Assembly (NCBI RefSeq): GCF_026805325.1
Contig: NZ_JAPRAT010000001.1
Coordinates: forward strand, 62,001-126,000
Reading direction: 5' to 3'
DNA: 64,000 bases
From: Natronobacillus azotifigens
GTDB taxonomy: Bacteria; Bacillota; Bacilli; Bacillales; Amphibacillaceae
Shown here in pieces: positions 26,487 through 37,131 of this stretch. Numbering within the stretch: position 1 is the stretch's first letter; every line of letters starts with the position of its first letter. A program made the position numbers and the translations under genes. The notes beneath the pieces were generated by a model. That model was given only the letters and a program-made list of their open reading frames with translations, had not been told where the DNA came from and searched no databases.

Positions 26487-26624
26487 GTCAACTCCTCATC
26501 TCCTTTGTTGTTTAATAATTAATTATCCATTTCCCTAAACTGCCACATTGATAACATTTCTATTTTTATAATAGAAGCATTTAAAAATTTTAAGATCATT
26601 AGGCAGACTTATTAATTCATCCGG

Positions 26625-28037
26625 TCATAACATATCTTGATATAGCGTGTGATAAGACTTAGCTGATTCTGTCCAACTATAGGAATCTCCCTCATCAATA
26701 TTTTTCAGTATGGTGGACCAATGTTCTTGGTCATGAAAGATCTGTAACGAATATTGCAATACATGCAATAAGTCATGTGCATTATAGTTTGTAAAACTAA
26801 ACCCATTTCCTTCTTTTGTATATTCGTTATAAGGTCTAATGGTATCTTTCAGCCCACCAGTTTCCCTTACTATCGGTATGGTTTTATATTGGAGAGATAT
26901 TAATTGTGATAGTCCACAAGGTTCAAATAATGATGGCATGACAAAGAAATCGGCTGCTGCATATAATTGTCTAGCTAATGCTTCGTCAAACCCTAAATAT
27001 GCTACGAGTTTATCATTGTTACGTTCGGCAGCATGATAAAAATAATCTTCGAATTCACTATCACCAGTACCGAGGAGAACAAATTGCACATCTTCTTGTA
27101 GAAATTCATCAATAATTGCTTGTATTAAATGAAGTCCCTTTTGTTCGACTAATCTAGTGATTGTAACGTATAACGGCTTCTTGCTATTGACTGGTAGCCC
27201 TAACTTCTCTTGAATAATCGTCTTGTTTTTATTCTCCTCTATATTGCTATAAGGGTAAGGGATATGTGGGTCTGTTTGAGGGTTGTAGTCATCAACGTTA
27301 ATGCCGTTAACAATCCCCGCTACATCTTCTTCACGCTCTGAGATAATTGGATACAATCCTTCACCGAAATAAGGTGTGGTGATTTCTTTTGCATAACTTG
27401 GGCTTACTGTGGTTATTTTATCTGCATGAAAAAGTCCGGCTTTCATACAGTTTAATAAACCATTCCATTCTAATCCGCTTATGTGACCATCTGGCAAATG
27501 AAACAAGTCATGATATACATCAAGAGGCATGATCCCTTGGTATTTAATATTATGAATCGTAAAAACCGTTCGCAAATGCTCAATGGGCTTTTGAATTTTA
27601 GCAAAAGCCATTGCTAATCCAGCTTGCCAATCATGGCCATGCAAAATGTTCGGTTGGAACGGTAGAATGCTTAGTGCCTCTATTACAGCTTGACAAAAGA
27701 AAACAAATCGTTCGCCATCATCGTAATAACCATAGAGACCTCTCCGGGTAAAATAGTATTCATTTTCAATGAAATAATAAACAACCCCCTGATAGGTTAG
27801 TTGATAAAGTGTGGCTTCTTGATTGCGCCACCCTACAGAAACAGGGAATGAATGAACATTTTCTAAATCATCACTCCAATTTTCACGAATTTCTTGATAG
27901 AGGGGGAGAACAACTCGAACTTCTGTTGTTTCTTTTTGATTTAAGACTTGAGGTAAGGAACCAACGACATCTGCTAAACCTCCAGTTTTTACAAATGGTG
28001 TACATTCAGATGCAATAAATAATATTTTTTCTGACAT
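26625..28037 (-). CDS. glgA: Glycogen synthase GlgA (ADP-glucose dependent, GT5)
   Basis: Elongates glycogen from ADP-glucose. The 470-aa protein has the N-terminal KTGGLADVVGSLP motif that binds ADP-glucose, HGHDWQ, and the C-terminal EPCGLSQL block of GT5 synthases. It starts 34 bp after the glgD stop, with AAAGGAG upstream, inside the glg operon. Confidence 0.95.
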   Translation of the reverse strand: MSEKILFIASECTPFVKTGGLADVVGSLPQVLNQKETTEVRVVLPLYQEIRENWSDDLENVHSFPVSVGWRNQEATLYQLTYQGVVYYFIENEYYFTRRGLYGYYDDGERFVFFCQAVIEALSILPFQPNILHGHDWQAGLAMAFAKIQKPIEHLRTVFTIHNIKYQGIMPLDVYHDLFHLPDGHISGLEWNGLLNCMKAGLFHADKITTVSPSYAKEITTPYFGEGLYPIISEREEDVAGIVNGINVDDYNPQTDPHIPYPYSNIEENKNKTIIQEKLGLPVNSKKPLYVTITRLVEQKGLHLIQAIIDEFLQEDVQFVLLGTGDSEFEDYFYHAAERNNDKLVAYLGFDEALARQLYAAADFFVMPSLFEPCGLSQLISLQYKTIPIVRETGGLKDTIRPYNEYTKEGNGFSFTNYNAHDLLHVLQYSLQIFHDQEHWSTILKNIDEGDSYSWTESAKSYHTLYQDML

Positions 28038-28071
28038 AATATACTCCTTTGATTAAAGTTAAAGTTTCTCC

Positions 28072-29178
28072 TTAAATGGTGCTTCGTTTTGCAATCACAT
28101 AAGGTTGCTCTTCTGCACCTCTTAAAACTGTATTCTCAGTAATGACTACATCTTTATCTAGAATGACATTTTCAATTTGAGCACCTGCTTCAATCTTACA
28201 ACGTTGCATGATGATTGAATTTTTAATTTCAGCATGCTTGTTTACTTTTACCCCAGGAAATAAAATGCTATTGGTTACTTCACCTGCAATCTCACACCCA
28301 GTACCAATCGAAGCTTTATTCACTCGAGCGGTATCTTGATAGTTTGTAGGCGGTTGATTCGCAATTTTCGTTAAGATAGGATTTCCACTGAGAAACAATT
28401 CATTATAGTAATTTTTATTTAATAGTTTCATGTTATGGTGATAATAGCTTTCGATCGAATGAATCAACGCGCTATAACCATGATAATGATAGGAATGAAC
28501 ATTCAATCGATCAAGGTTTGCTTGAATACCGTCCATGAAAAAATTGTCTTTATAATGTGCGATACAATCTTGGACCAACTCTAATAATAAATCTCTGTGT
28601 AGAACATAGACGCCTGTAAAAACCTTTGATTTGTTGAGGTCGTGAGATAAGCAAGTTACTTCTCCGTTTTCATCGGTATCCACTTTCATGGAGTATTCAG
28701 GGAGATAGTTACTCTCCTCATAAGTCGTTGTTAATAAGGTTATATCTGCTTCTTGATCTAGATGATGTTGAAAAAGTTTATCGTAACTAGTGTTTGCGAT
28801 AAATTGACTGCCACTGATTAAGACGTAATCGGATTTTCCGCGCATGATATAGTCTAAGTTGTTATGAAAATACCTTAAATCGCCTTTTGAAATATCAGAG
28901 GGGTCATGCCAATCAGGAGGAAGAATAAATAAACCGCTGTATCTTCTATCTAAATCCCAATCAGCACCACCTCCAATGTGATCAAGTAGTGATCGGTATT
29001 TACTCCTTGCAAAAATTGCCACCTCTTGAATATTAGACCGAACCATATTTGATAAAGTAAAATCTATTATTCGATAGCGGCCTGCAAACGGGACAGAAGC
29101 TCCACTACGAAAATATGTTAGTTCTTTTAAAAAATCTTTTTCATGTGCTAGATTGATTATCCCCATCATCGTCTTCAC
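28072..29178 (-). CDS. glgD: ADP-glucose pyrophosphorylase regulatory-type subunit GlgD
   Basis: A 368-aa paralogue of GlgC with the nucleotidyltransferase N-terminus and left-handed beta-helix C-terminus (hexapeptide repeats such as IMQRCKIEAGAQIENVILD). The catalytic GGxGxRL loop of GlgC is replaced (the protein begins MMGIINLAHEKDF and goes straight to the RSGASVPFAGRYR region), typical of GlgD, which in Bacillus-type operons assembles with GlgC and modulates it. The GTG start has GGAGGGTCC upstream. It lies 42 bp after glgC. Confidence 0.93.
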   Translation of the reverse strand: MKTMMGIINLAHEKDFLKELTYFRSGASVPFAGRYRIIDFTLSNMVRSNIQEVAIFARSKYRSLLDHIGGGADWDLDRRYSGLFILPPDWHDPSDISKGDLRYFHNNLDYIMRGKSDYVLISGSQFIANTSYDKLFQHHLDQEADITLLTTTYEESNYLPEYSMKVDTDENGEVTCLSHDLNKSKVFTGVYVLHRDLLLELVQDCIAHYKDNFFMDGIQANLDRLNVHSYHYHGYSALIHSIESYYHHNMKLLNKNYYNELFLSGNPILTKIANQPPTNYQDTARVNKASIGTGCEIAGEVTNSILFPGVKVNKHAEIKNSIIMQRCKIEAGAQIENVILDKDVVITENTVLRGAEEQPYVIAKRSTI

Positions 29179-29220
29179 TTGAAGGACCCTCCGTTTGTGT
29201 ATTTTTTAAAATACAAGCGC

Positions 29221-30369
29221 TTAACCTGTTTGGTTGGTTAAGGCTTGAATATTGTTTTGAGATAAAACAACTGGTTCTTCCTCTGGTTTTGCTACGATGT
29301 TTGTTCCAGCTGGAATGACTACATTTTCTTGAACAATCACCCGTTCCAGAAAAACATCTTCTTCAATGTTGACCCCAGGAAAAAGAATGGATTGTCGGAT
29401 GTCAGATCTTTCTTTCACTACGACATTTTCGAATAATACGGATTGATCAAGAGAACCAGAAATCTGACATCCATTGTCGATTAACGATTGATGAATAATG
29501 GCATCATCATCAATTCGTTGCGGTGGATATTGTGAATCGTGGGAGTAAATCGACCATTCTTTGTTATTTAGCAGTTTTTCCAAATCATGATCAAATAGAT
29601 CCATATGTGCTTCCCAGTAACTTTGCACGGTACCAACATCTTTCCAGTAACCTTCAAAACGATAGGCAGAAAGATAGCAATGATCAGCTAGCATGGCAGG
29701 GATAATGTCTTTGCCAAAGTCATGAGAGGAATCACTCTGCGCTTTATCATGCTCAAGATATTTTTTTAATACTTTCCAATTGAATAGATAAATACCCATG
29801 GAAGCTAGGTTATTCGATGCTTGTTTCGGTTTTTCTTCAAACTGATAAATACGTAGATTATCTGTCGTATTCATGATTCCAAAACGCGAAGTATCTTCCC
29901 AGGGAACTTCAAGAACAGATATGGTTACGTCGGCACCTGTTTTTTTGTGTTCTTCCAATAGTTCGCGATAATTCATGTGATAAATATGATCACCAGATAA
30001 AATGAGCACATATTCGGGATCATAGCTGTCAACAAAATTTATGTTTTTGGTAATCGCATCTGCTGTCCCACTATACAAATGTGCTCCATCATCTTCAGTG
30101 AATGGAGCTAAAATGCTTAACCCGTTATGCATCCGATCCAAATCCCATGGTTTTCCTACACCGATATGTTGGTGTAGTTCCAATGGAGCATACTGTGTCA
30201 ATACACCAACAGTATACATGCGAGAATTTAAGCAATTACTTAATGCGAAATCAATAATTCGATACCTGCCCCCAAAAGGGACGGCTGGTTTAGCTAGATT
30301 ATTTGTTAGTTCTCCTAAGCGCGTGCCAGCACCGCCAGCTAATAACATGGTGACGCACTCTGTTTTCAT
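29221..30369 (-). CDS. glgC: Glucose-1-phosphate adenylyltransferase GlgC
   Basis: Makes ADP-glucose from glucose-1-phosphate and ATP, the committed step of glycogen synthesis. The 382-aa protein has [14 protein letters not shown] at the N-terminus, [15 protein letters not shown], the substrate block YWKDVGT and a C-terminal beta-helix. An ATG eight codons upstream is in frame, but GAGGAGG fits the ATG at 30369, and that ATG overlaps the glgB stop as ATGA, so translation is coupled. Confidence 0.95.
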   Translation of the reverse strand: MKTECVTMLLAGGAGTRLGELTNNLAKPAVPFGGRYRIIDFALSNCLNSRMYTVGVLTQYAPLELHQHIGVGKPWDLDRMHNGLSILAPFTEDDGAHLYSGTADAITKNINFVDSYDPEYVLILSGDHIYHMNYRELLEEHKKTGADVTISVLEVPWEDTSRFGIMNTTDNLRIYQFEEKPKQASNNLASMGIYLFNWKVLKKYLEHDKAQSDSSHDFGKDIIPAMLADHCYLSAYRFEGYWKDVGTVQSYWEAHMDLFDHDLEKLLNNKEWSIYSHDSQYPPQRIDDDAIIHQSLIDNGCQISGSLDQSVLFENVVVKERSDIRQSILFPGVNIEEDVFLERVIVQENVVIPAGTNIVAKPEEEPVVLSQNNIQALTNQTG

Positions 30370-32276
30370 TGAGAATCCTCCTCTTTTGAGCATTGTTGAA
30401 AAATAACTAGGGCTAACGGCGGAATTTTCACTTTAATATGTTGTTCTTGGTTGTGCCATCTTTCTGAAAAACTATGATGAAAATCTGTATTGCATTGATC
30501 TGATCCACCATAGCAGTCAGCATCTGAATTAAACACTTCTTTGTAAATACCTGGTGCAGAAACACCGACTTTATAATCGTAATGAACAGTAGGTGTAAAA
30601 TTACAAAGAATTAATAAACTTTCACTAGCATTTTCTCCTTTTCGTTCAAAGGCAATAATGCTTTGTTCCATGTTATCTGGATCGATCCATTGAAACCCTG
30701 TTGGATCGTGATCCAGTTGGTAAAGGGAGGGGTTTTTTCGATAAAAATGATTTAATGCAACCACATATTCAAATAATTGTGCATGTAAAGGGTAGTCAAA
30801 TAACATCCAATCCAGTTCATGCTGATCACGCCATTCAATATATTGACCGAACTCTCCTCCCATAAACAATAGTTTTTTGCCAGGGTGTACCATCATATAT
30901 CCATATAACAAGCGTAAGTTTGCAAATTGTTGCCACATATCACCAGGCATTTTATTTAACAGTGAACGTTTTCCGTGAACCACTTCATCGTGAGATAGAG
31001 GCAACACAAAATTTTCACTGTATGTATACATAAAAGAAAAAGTCAAAAGGTTGTGGTGCCATTTTCGATAAACAGGGTCATATTGGATATAAGAGAGCAT
31101 ATCGTTCATCCATCCCATATCCCATTTGAAGTTGAAACCAAGACCACCAAGATATGTCGGTTTACTTACTCCAGGTAAATCAGAACTATCTTCAGCCATC
31201 ATTAAAGTAGTAGGAAAAAAATCGAAAACCACTTCATTTAATTTTTTAATAAAAGCAAGAGCTTCAAGATTCTCTTCGCCTCCATAACTATTTTTCAGTG
31301 CTTCTTCTTCAGAAGAACGATCAAAATTTAATGAAGTCATACTAGCTACTGCATCGACCCGAAGACCATCAATGTGATATTCTTTTAACCAAAAAATTGC
31401 ATTTGAGATAAGAAAACTTTGGACTTCCGGACGCCCGAAGTCAAATGTCAGGGTACCCCATGACCTTTTCTCTGCTTTTTTTGGATCTTGATACTCGTAA
31501 AGCGTAGTACCATCAAATTGTCTCAGCCCGTGTTCGTCTTTACAAAAGTGACCAGGTACCCAATCAAGGATCACACCAATATTATGCTGATGACATTGAT
31601 CCACAAAATACTTAAAATCGTTAGGCGAACCGTACCTACTAGTTACGGCGTAATATCCAGTAACTTGATATCCCCATGAAAGGTCAAACGGATGTTCAGC
31701 CAATGGAAGTAATTCTAGATGCGTATAACCCAATTTTTTTATATAAGGAATTAATAATTCTGCTAATTCTCGATACGAATATAAACTACCATCTTCTTTT
31801 TTTCGCCACGACCCAAGGTGTATTTCATAGATAAGGATAGGGTCGCTATAAGGATTGGTGGTACGTTTCTTTTCTTCCCATAATTGGTCATTCCAATTGT
31901 AGGTATCAATCGAAGGTGTTAGAGAAGCAGTGTGTGGGCGAACCTCTGCTTGCTTAGCATAAGGGTCAGCTTTAAGAAAAGCAGGACCTTGACTTGGTGT
32001 AATTCGATACTTATAACGCGAATTCGGCTCAATATTTTCAAAGAAACCTACCCATAATCCGGATTGGTTGACTTTTTCTAAAGAAAAATTGTCTCCACAC
32101 CAATCATTAAAGTCACCGACTACTTCTATGTTGATGGCATTTGGAGCCCATACAACGAACCGAAATCCTGTTTTTTTGTTGGAGCTGCTAGGATGGCAAC
32201 CAAGTAGTTGGTAACTATGATAATTCGTCCCTTGATGAAATAAGAAAACATCTGTTTCTGAAATCTCGTTTACCAC
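30366..32276 (-). CDS. glgB: 1,4-alpha-glucan branching enzyme GlgB (GH13)
   Basis: Introduces alpha-1,6 branches into glycogen. In 636 aa it has the N-terminal CBM48 ([20 protein letters not shown]), then the GH13 barrel with [18 protein letters not shown] (nucleophile Asp), MAEDSSD (acid Glu) and [12 protein letters not shown]. The GTG start is backed by GGAGG with 7 nt spacing. As first gene of glgBCDAP it heads the operon, divergent from the pullulanase gene; the 273-bp gap should hold both promoters, but none stands out clearly. Confidence 0.96.
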   Translation of the reverse strand: MVNEISETDVFLFHQGTNYHSYQLLGCHPSSSNKKTGFRFVVWAPNAINIEVVGDFNDWCGDNFSLEKVNQSGLWVGFFENIEPNSRYKYRITPSQGPAFLKADPYAKQAEVRPHTASLTPSIDTYNWNDQLWEEKKRTTNPYSDPILIYEIHLGSWRKKEDGSLYSYRELAELLIPYIKKLGYTHLELLPLAEHPFDLSWGYQVTGYYAVTSRYGSPNDFKYFVDQCHQHNIGVILDWVPGHFCKDEHGLRQFDGTTLYEYQDPKKAEKRSWGTLTFDFGRPEVQSFLISNAIFWLKEYHIDGLRVDAVASMTSLNFDRSSEEEALKNSYGGEENLEALAFIKKLNEVVFDFFPTTLMMAEDSSDLPGVSKPTYLGGLGFNFKWDMGWMNDMLSYIQYDPVYRKWHHNLLTFSFMYTYSENFVLPLSHDEVVHGKRSLLNKMPGDMWQQFANLRLLYGYMMVHPGKKLLFMGGEFGQYIEWRDQHELDWMLFDYPLHAQLFEYVVALNHFYRKNPSLYQLDHDPTGFQWIDPDNMEQSIIAFERKGENASESLLILCNFTPTVHYDYKVGVSAPGIYKEVFNSDADCYGGSDQCNTDFHHSFSERWHNQEQHIKVKIPPLALVIFQQCSKEEDSQ

Positions 32277-32549
32277 CGAATAACCTCCCTAACCGTTTAT
32301 AAGCTCTATTTAATCACTTGAAGTAGATATAGTAATCTATACCATTCTTTCGACAGAGTTAAACATGGCTCCCTGAATGATTAGGTGGTAATTATGTTTA
32401 TTTCTTTTCAAAGGTGGAAAAGGATTAGAAAGTTTGTAGGAAGAGATTATTGAAAAATTTTGAAATGGTTAAGTAAATACTACTGAGCCAGTGACAACAT
32501 CAAATGGATTTCGAGCTTTTGAACTATTTAAAAGAGGATGAGGAAATAG

Positions 32550-34646
32550 ATGCAAACAGCATGGTTAGATGAACAAAACATTATTAGAGTAGATTTTGCA
32601 GAAACTGATGATAAACCAATAAATGAACCGATCATTAAAGATAATAAAAATCATTTCCAGGTGGATTCTATTCATTGGGATAACAAAACGGCTACCATCA
32701 AGTTGGTGGAATTTCTTCCAATGGACAATAGCTTGTATATAGAATGGAATGATGTAGAAATCCCCATCTACCCACGTGATATTGTACGCTCACCTATTTT
32801 TGATCAAATGTATGATGCTAGTAAAGAATTGTTAGGTGCGAATTATTCACCAGATCAAACTACATTTTCTGTTTGGTCACCAATTGCTTCAAACATGGTG
32901 CTTGTTTTAGTAGATGAAACCTATCAAATGAGCAGAAATTCAAATGGTGTATGGAGTAAAACAATTGATCAAGATTGTCATCTAATGTCGTATTATTTCA
33001 AGATAACTGTACATGGAAAGGAAGAAAAAGTAAACGATCCCTATGCGAAAAGCATGACAGCTAATAGTCAAGAAGCTGTTGTGATTGATGTACGTCAATT
33101 CGATCCAGATGACTTTCGTAAAGTGCCGTCACCTGATATACGAAAAGAAGAAACTATTATTTATGAACTCCACATTCGTGATGCAACAGTTGCTAAAAGT
33201 AGTGGGGTTAAGCATCGTGGAAAATTCCTTGGATTAACGGAGCGAGAGACGACAAATCCAGAGAATTATTCTACTGGTTTGTCTTATATTCGTGAATTAG
33301 GGTGTACACATGTACAACTACTTCCAGTTCAAGATTTTGCTCGTGTGAACGAATTAAAGCCAGATAAAACCTATAATTGGGGTTATGATCCTTTATACTA
33401 TTTTGTTCCTGAAGGAAGCTTTTCGACTGACCCGAAAGATCCGAAAGTTCGTATTAAAGAATTAAAACAGATGATTCAAGCTTTTCATGAAGAAAACTTG
33501 TCCGTAATTCTTGATGTAGTCTTTAATCATGTGTTTGAACACGAAACATCAGCATTTGAGAAATTAGTACCTGGTTATTATTTTCGATATACGAAAGATG
33601 GTCAGGTGAGTAATGCTACAGGTACTGGTAACGACTTAGCAACAGAAAGAAAAATGGTGCGAAAATTCATTTTGGACTGTGTGGACTATTTATTGACCGA
33701 ATACAGAATTGATGGGTTTCGATTTGATTTGATGGGAATTATCGATGTAGAAACAATGCGTATGATTCGTAATCGGTGTGAACAAGAGGATCGCTCAATT
33801 CTATTGCTTGGTGAAGGTTGGGAGATGGATACACCACTTTCATCTACTCAAAAATCCACTATCTCTCAATCAGATCAACTGTGCGAAATTAGTTTTTTTA
33901 ATGATCGTTTTCGGGACATCATGAAAGGCAATATAGGTGATCCAACCGATAAAGGATTTACCAATGGGAATGGTCATTATATTGAACGATTGCCACAGCT
34001 AGTGTCAGGTTCAAGTCAAAGCCGTTACGGTGATGCAATTTTTTCCGATCCGCTTCAGTCAGTAAATTATGTAGAGTGTCATGATAATCACACATTATGG
34101 GATCGATTACAGTTATCAAACCCAAATGCTACAGCAGAAACACAAAAACGAATGCACCAATTAGCTACGGGTATTACCATACTTAGCCAGGGCATTCCTT
34201 TTATTCATGCAGGACAAGAATTTTACCGAACAAAACAAGGAGATGATAATAGTTATATCGCCGGCGACTCTATCAATCAATTAGATTGGTATCGTAGGGA
34301 AAAGGAAGATCACTATGTTCAATGGGTTCGTAATCTAATTCAACTTCGGAAAAACTACCGTTTATTAAGGTTAGGAGATACAGAGGAAATTAAACATCGG
34401 CTGCACACGATTTTTGCTCCTGATCCTGTGTTCGGGTATTTATTGGCTGGAGCACGAGAGGACCTTGCTATCTTTATTAATCCAGCAAATTATGCGATGA
34501 AGATTGAAAAACCAGCAGCTGGACGATGGAAGAAATTACTAAGTAATTATTTTGGATCTGAAGGAATGAATGATTATGTTCTGGAACCGAAATCAGAGAT
34601 TAAGGCTTATGAATTAGTTATTTATCATAAACGAAGAAGATCATAG
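32550..34646 (+). CDS. Type I pullulanase (GH13 debranching enzyme), cytoplasmic
   Basis: Cleaves alpha-1,6 links in glycogen, pullulan or limit dextrins. The type I hallmark YNWGYDP is at 275-281, followed by DVVFNHV, the nucleophile Asp393 in FRFDLMG, the acid Glu422 in LGEGWE and ECHDNHTLWD. A CBM48 (FSVWSPIASNMVLVLV) precedes the barrel. At 698 aa with no signal peptide it should act inside the cell, on glycogen or imported dextrins. It is divergent from glgB, completing the set: synthesis, branching, phosphorolysis and debranching. GAGGATGAGG lies before the ATG. Confidence 0.94.
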   Translation: MQTAWLDEQNIIRVDFAETDDKPINEPIIKDNKNHFQVDSIHWDNKTATIKLVEFLPMDNSLYIEWNDVEIPIYPRDIVRSPIFDQMYDASKELLGANYSPDQTTFSVWSPIASNMVLVLVDETYQMSRNSNGVWSKTIDQDCHLMSYYFKITVHGKEEKVNDPYAKSMTANSQEAVVIDVRQFDPDDFRKVPSPDIRKEETIIYELHIRDATVAKSSGVKHRGKFLGLTERETTNPENYSTGLSYIRELGCTHVQLLPVQDFARVNELKPDKTYNWGYDPLYYFVPEGSFSTDPKDPKVRIKELKQMIQAFHEENLSVILDVVFNHVFEHETSAFEKLVPGYYFRYTKDGQVSNATGTGNDLATERKMVRKFILDCVDYLLTEYRIDGFRFDLMGIIDVETMRMIRNRCEQEDRSILLLGEGWEMDTPLSSTQKSTISQSDQLCEISFFNDRFRDIMKGNIGDPTDKGFTNGNGHYIERLPQLVSGSSQSRYGDAIFSDPLQSVNYVECHDNHTLWDRLQLSNPNATAETQKRMHQLATGITILSQGIPFIHAGQEFYRTKQGDDNSYIAGDSINQLDWYRREKEDHYVQWVRNLIQLRKNYRLLRLGDTEEIKHRLHTIFAPDPVFGYLLAGAREDLAIFINPANYAMKIEKPAAGRWKKLLSNYFGSEGMNDYVLEPKSEIKAYELVIYHKRRRS

Positions 34647-34660
34647 ATGCGGTTCGAGCG

Positions 34661-34701
34661 AAAAAAATCTCCTTCTAAGTAAAAAGAAAACAAAGAAGGA
34701 G
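34661..34701 (-). terminator. Terminator for the minus-strand 34848-36883 operon
   Basis: On the minus strand the stem CTCCTTCT / AGAAGGAG is followed by ATTTTTTT. It lies beyond the palindromic element that ends the last gene. Confidence 0.65.
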
Positions 34702-34750
34702 TAAAAAGACACTTGAAAGGGTCAACTATATCTACCAAATTGAATTTGAT

Positions 34751-34903
34751 CCCGGAGCAACCGTCCGTAAGACTCCCACTTCAAAACAACGAGAATATCA
34801 AGTTGTTTAAGTGGGAGTAACGGACGCTAGCACCCCGAATGGTTCAACTAACAATCAGTCGGGGAATACCTAAAAACCCCCACTGATTGAAGTTTCGCTT
34901 TAT
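34751..34903 (+). mobile_element. PATE-like palindromic element, copy 10 (full, short form)
   Basis: A near-consensus 153-bp copy directly after TTGAT. Its right end (about 34848-34903) forms the last 17 codons and stop of the minus-strand 173-aa gene. Confidence 0.93.
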
Positions 34904-35369
34904 TATACACTTCATTTTTAATTTCTTGCAGTGTTTTTTCGTGTATTAACTTAGCTATACTTATTTTTGTAATTAATGATTCGCTAATTTCACCGTCCTT
35001 TCTTTTTTCATCCAGATAGGGAAGCATGAAATTTTTAATGGGCAAGTATGCAAGGATAATTGGGTCATTACCTGTTTCTATTTGTAGATAGATTCCGTTT
35101 AGTTGTACAAAAGGTACGTTAGAATAATCATACTTTAATGTTAACTGATCTCGAGTCGCGTGTTTGATCAGTGAGATATTACTAGGTAATTGATAGAAAT
35201 AGATGATTTGTTCAAAAGAGTAATGTAATTCCATCAAGTTTTCTTGTTTCTTTTTCAAAAAGCGATTGGTTGCTGTTTTGATATTTAACAAATAAAAGTA
35301 TTTCGCTGTTCCAATGGTAACGGTAGTATAGGTTAAGATAAAGAGAAAAACGATGATAAGTTGATTCAT
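34848..35369 (-). CDS. Membrane-anchored protein of unknown function with repeat-derived C-terminus
   Basis: A 173-aa product with a single N-terminal hydrophobic segment (LIIVFLFILTYTTVTIG) and a soluble remainder I do not recognise. Its start overlaps the stop of the upstream GGDEF gene as ATGA, so it is translationally coupled to, and may work with, that diguanylate cyclase. The last 17 residues (KAKLQSVGVFRYSPTDC) and the stop codon are read from the right hairpin of a palindromic mobile element, so the original C-terminus has been replaced or extended. The protein may still function, since the tail is short. Confidence 0.7.
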   Translation of the reverse strand: MNQLIIVFLFILTYTTVTIGTAKYFYLLNIKTATNRFLKKKQENLMELHYSFEQIIYFYQLPSNISLIKHATRDQLTLKYDYSNVPFVQLNGIYLQIETGNDPIILAYLPIKNFMLPYLDEKRKDGEISESLITKISIAKLIHEKTLQEIKNEVYNKAKLQSVGVFRYSPTDC

Positions 35370-36883
35370 TTCTTATCCCCCTCATAACACATCACGATGT
35401 TCTTACCGCTTTCTTTACCGGTATAAAGGGCTTGATCGGCTGCATTTATTAAATCTTTTGGTGTAGGTGCAGTTAGTTGATCACTACAAGCTATACCTAA
35501 TGTAATTGTGAGTGTTTGGTTTGGTTGTGTCTCTTGATTGGTAAAATACGTTGCCTCTACTTTTTTTCGTAATCGTTCTGCTATTCCCACAGCATCTTCT
35601 CTCTTGGTTTGAGGTAGAAGAATAGAGAATTCTTCACCGCCAAATCGAAAGGCGATATCATCAACACGAATAGAATTAGTGATAACATCAGCTAGATGTT
35701 CAAGAATTTCATTTCCTAACATATGGCCATGGGTATCATTAAACTGCTTAAAGTAATCGATATCAATCATAATCATCGATAAATTGTCAGTTGAATTTAA
35801 TGGGAAATACTTAGACAACTTTGTTTGTAATGCCCGTTGGTTCCAGAGACGAGTTAGTCCATCTTTTAGTGCCATTTGTTCAATTTCCTCATACAATTTA
35901 GCTTGTTGAATTGCAATAGCAGCTTGACTAGCTAATGGAATCACGCTATCGATATCTTCTTCAGTAATCGGTTTTTGTGTAACGGGGTTATCAATTAATA
36001 AAATACCGACTTTTGTTCCTTGATACAACAATGGGATAGCAACAAGTTCTTTCATTTGAAATGTTTCAATAAATAATTTTAATGTTTGTTCGTGATGATC
36101 CGTTGCTTTGATGTGAATCGGTCGTCTTTCCTGCAATGTTCGCTTAAGGAAATTATCATCAGCAAGTGATATGGTTAAGGATTGAACAATATCATTTAAT
36201 TTCGGATCAATAGTCTGTGTTTCAGAGAAAGCAATTAAATCGATTAGTCGATATTTCTTTTGGGCAATTTCTTTCCATCTTTCAAATCCCTCTTTGGCGT
36301 TTAATGGTCCAATCCCCATAATGCCTTGCAATAGATTGTTTTCGGATTCATATAAAAAAACCATTGCTCGATTAAAACCTAAACCATGTCCTGCGGTTAC
36401 AGAAGTAATAATGATATGTAGTATTTTGTCTAAATCTCGGGTTTGTTGCATAGCTACACTAACTTCACGCAATACATTCAATTGCTTGGAATTTTTGATT
36501 AAAAGTTCTTTCCAGTAGGTATTTCTTTGCATTTGAATCCGAATAAAGTATGTTAAGGCTGTGATTATTGCTCCGACAATGATAAAGAACAATAAATAAT
36601 CTATTGAGAAAACCCTTTCATAATAACTAAATATAAAAAAACTTAAAATAGTAGATATTGCAACTCCTTTTACCTGATAAGAGATTGCTGATGCAATAAT
36701 TAGAAATAATAATAATAGGATATATACTTCTTGGAACACGTAGATAGCAGTTAGGAAAACAAAGAAGGAAGTACCAATAAGCAGAAAACGATTGCATAAA
36801 CTTGTGCATTTAAATCGAATAAAATTAAGAAAGAGTGCTACTAAAATAATATGTATAAGAAAAAAAATCTCTTCATTAGTCAT
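35366..36883 (-). CDS. Membrane diguanylate cyclase: multi-TM, GAF, GGDEF
   Basis: A 505-aa protein. Residues 1 to about 145 contain five or six hydrophobic segments; a GAF domain (about 165-320) and a GGDEF domain (about 345-500) follow. The active-site motif is GGEEF, and RVDD lies the canonical distance before it (RxxD inhibitory site), so a working, product-inhibited cyclase is expected. The start at 36883 is chosen because AGGAG precedes it; in-frame upstream codons to 36970 have no ribosome-binding site. The downstream gene overlaps by 4 bp. Confidence 0.92.
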   Translation of the reverse strand: MTNEEIFFLIHIILVALFLNFIRFKCTSLCNRFLLIGTSFFVFLTAIYVFQEVYILLLLFLIIASAISYQVKGVAISTILSFFIFSYYERVFSIDYLLFFIIVGAIITALTYFIRIQMQRNTYWKELLIKNSKQLNVLREVSVAMQQTRDLDKILHIIITSVTAGHGLGFNRAMVFLYESENNLLQGIMGIGPLNAKEGFERWKEIAQKKYRLIDLIAFSETQTIDPKLNDIVQSLTISLADDNFLKRTLQERRPIHIKATDHHEQTLKLFIETFQMKELVAIPLLYQGTKVGILLIDNPVTQKPITEEDIDSVIPLASQAAIAIQQAKLYEEIEQMALKDGLTRLWNQRALQTKLSKYFPLNSTDNLSMIMIDIDYFKQFNDTHGHMLGNEILEHLADVITNSIRVDDIAFRFGGEEFSILLPQTKREDAVGIAERLRKKVEATYFTNQETQPNQTLTITLGIACSDQLTAPTPKDLINAADQALYTGKESGKNIVMCYEGDKK

Positions 36884-37131
36884 GGAAGCATCACTCCTAA
36901 GATAAATATATGATAAGTATATCATCCAGTGAACGTTGATGTCACGGGAAAAAACAGAGTCAATAAACAAATTACAATTTAGTATATTTAAATTATTTCA
37001 CATAAATAATATTACTTTTTTAAAAAATAGAGAAGAAAAAAAATTATTTATTTTTGTAAAAACGCTTTCTTTTTACAGCATGCTAAGCTAAAATAGAATT
37101 GAAAATCATGTGAAGGGGGATAAAAAAACAT

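Noticed and set aside
37059..37074. cre site upstream of pgmB
   Set aside because: GTAAAAACGCTTTCTT has the CG core but misses several fixed positions of the consensus, including the outer TG and CA, so it was not called.
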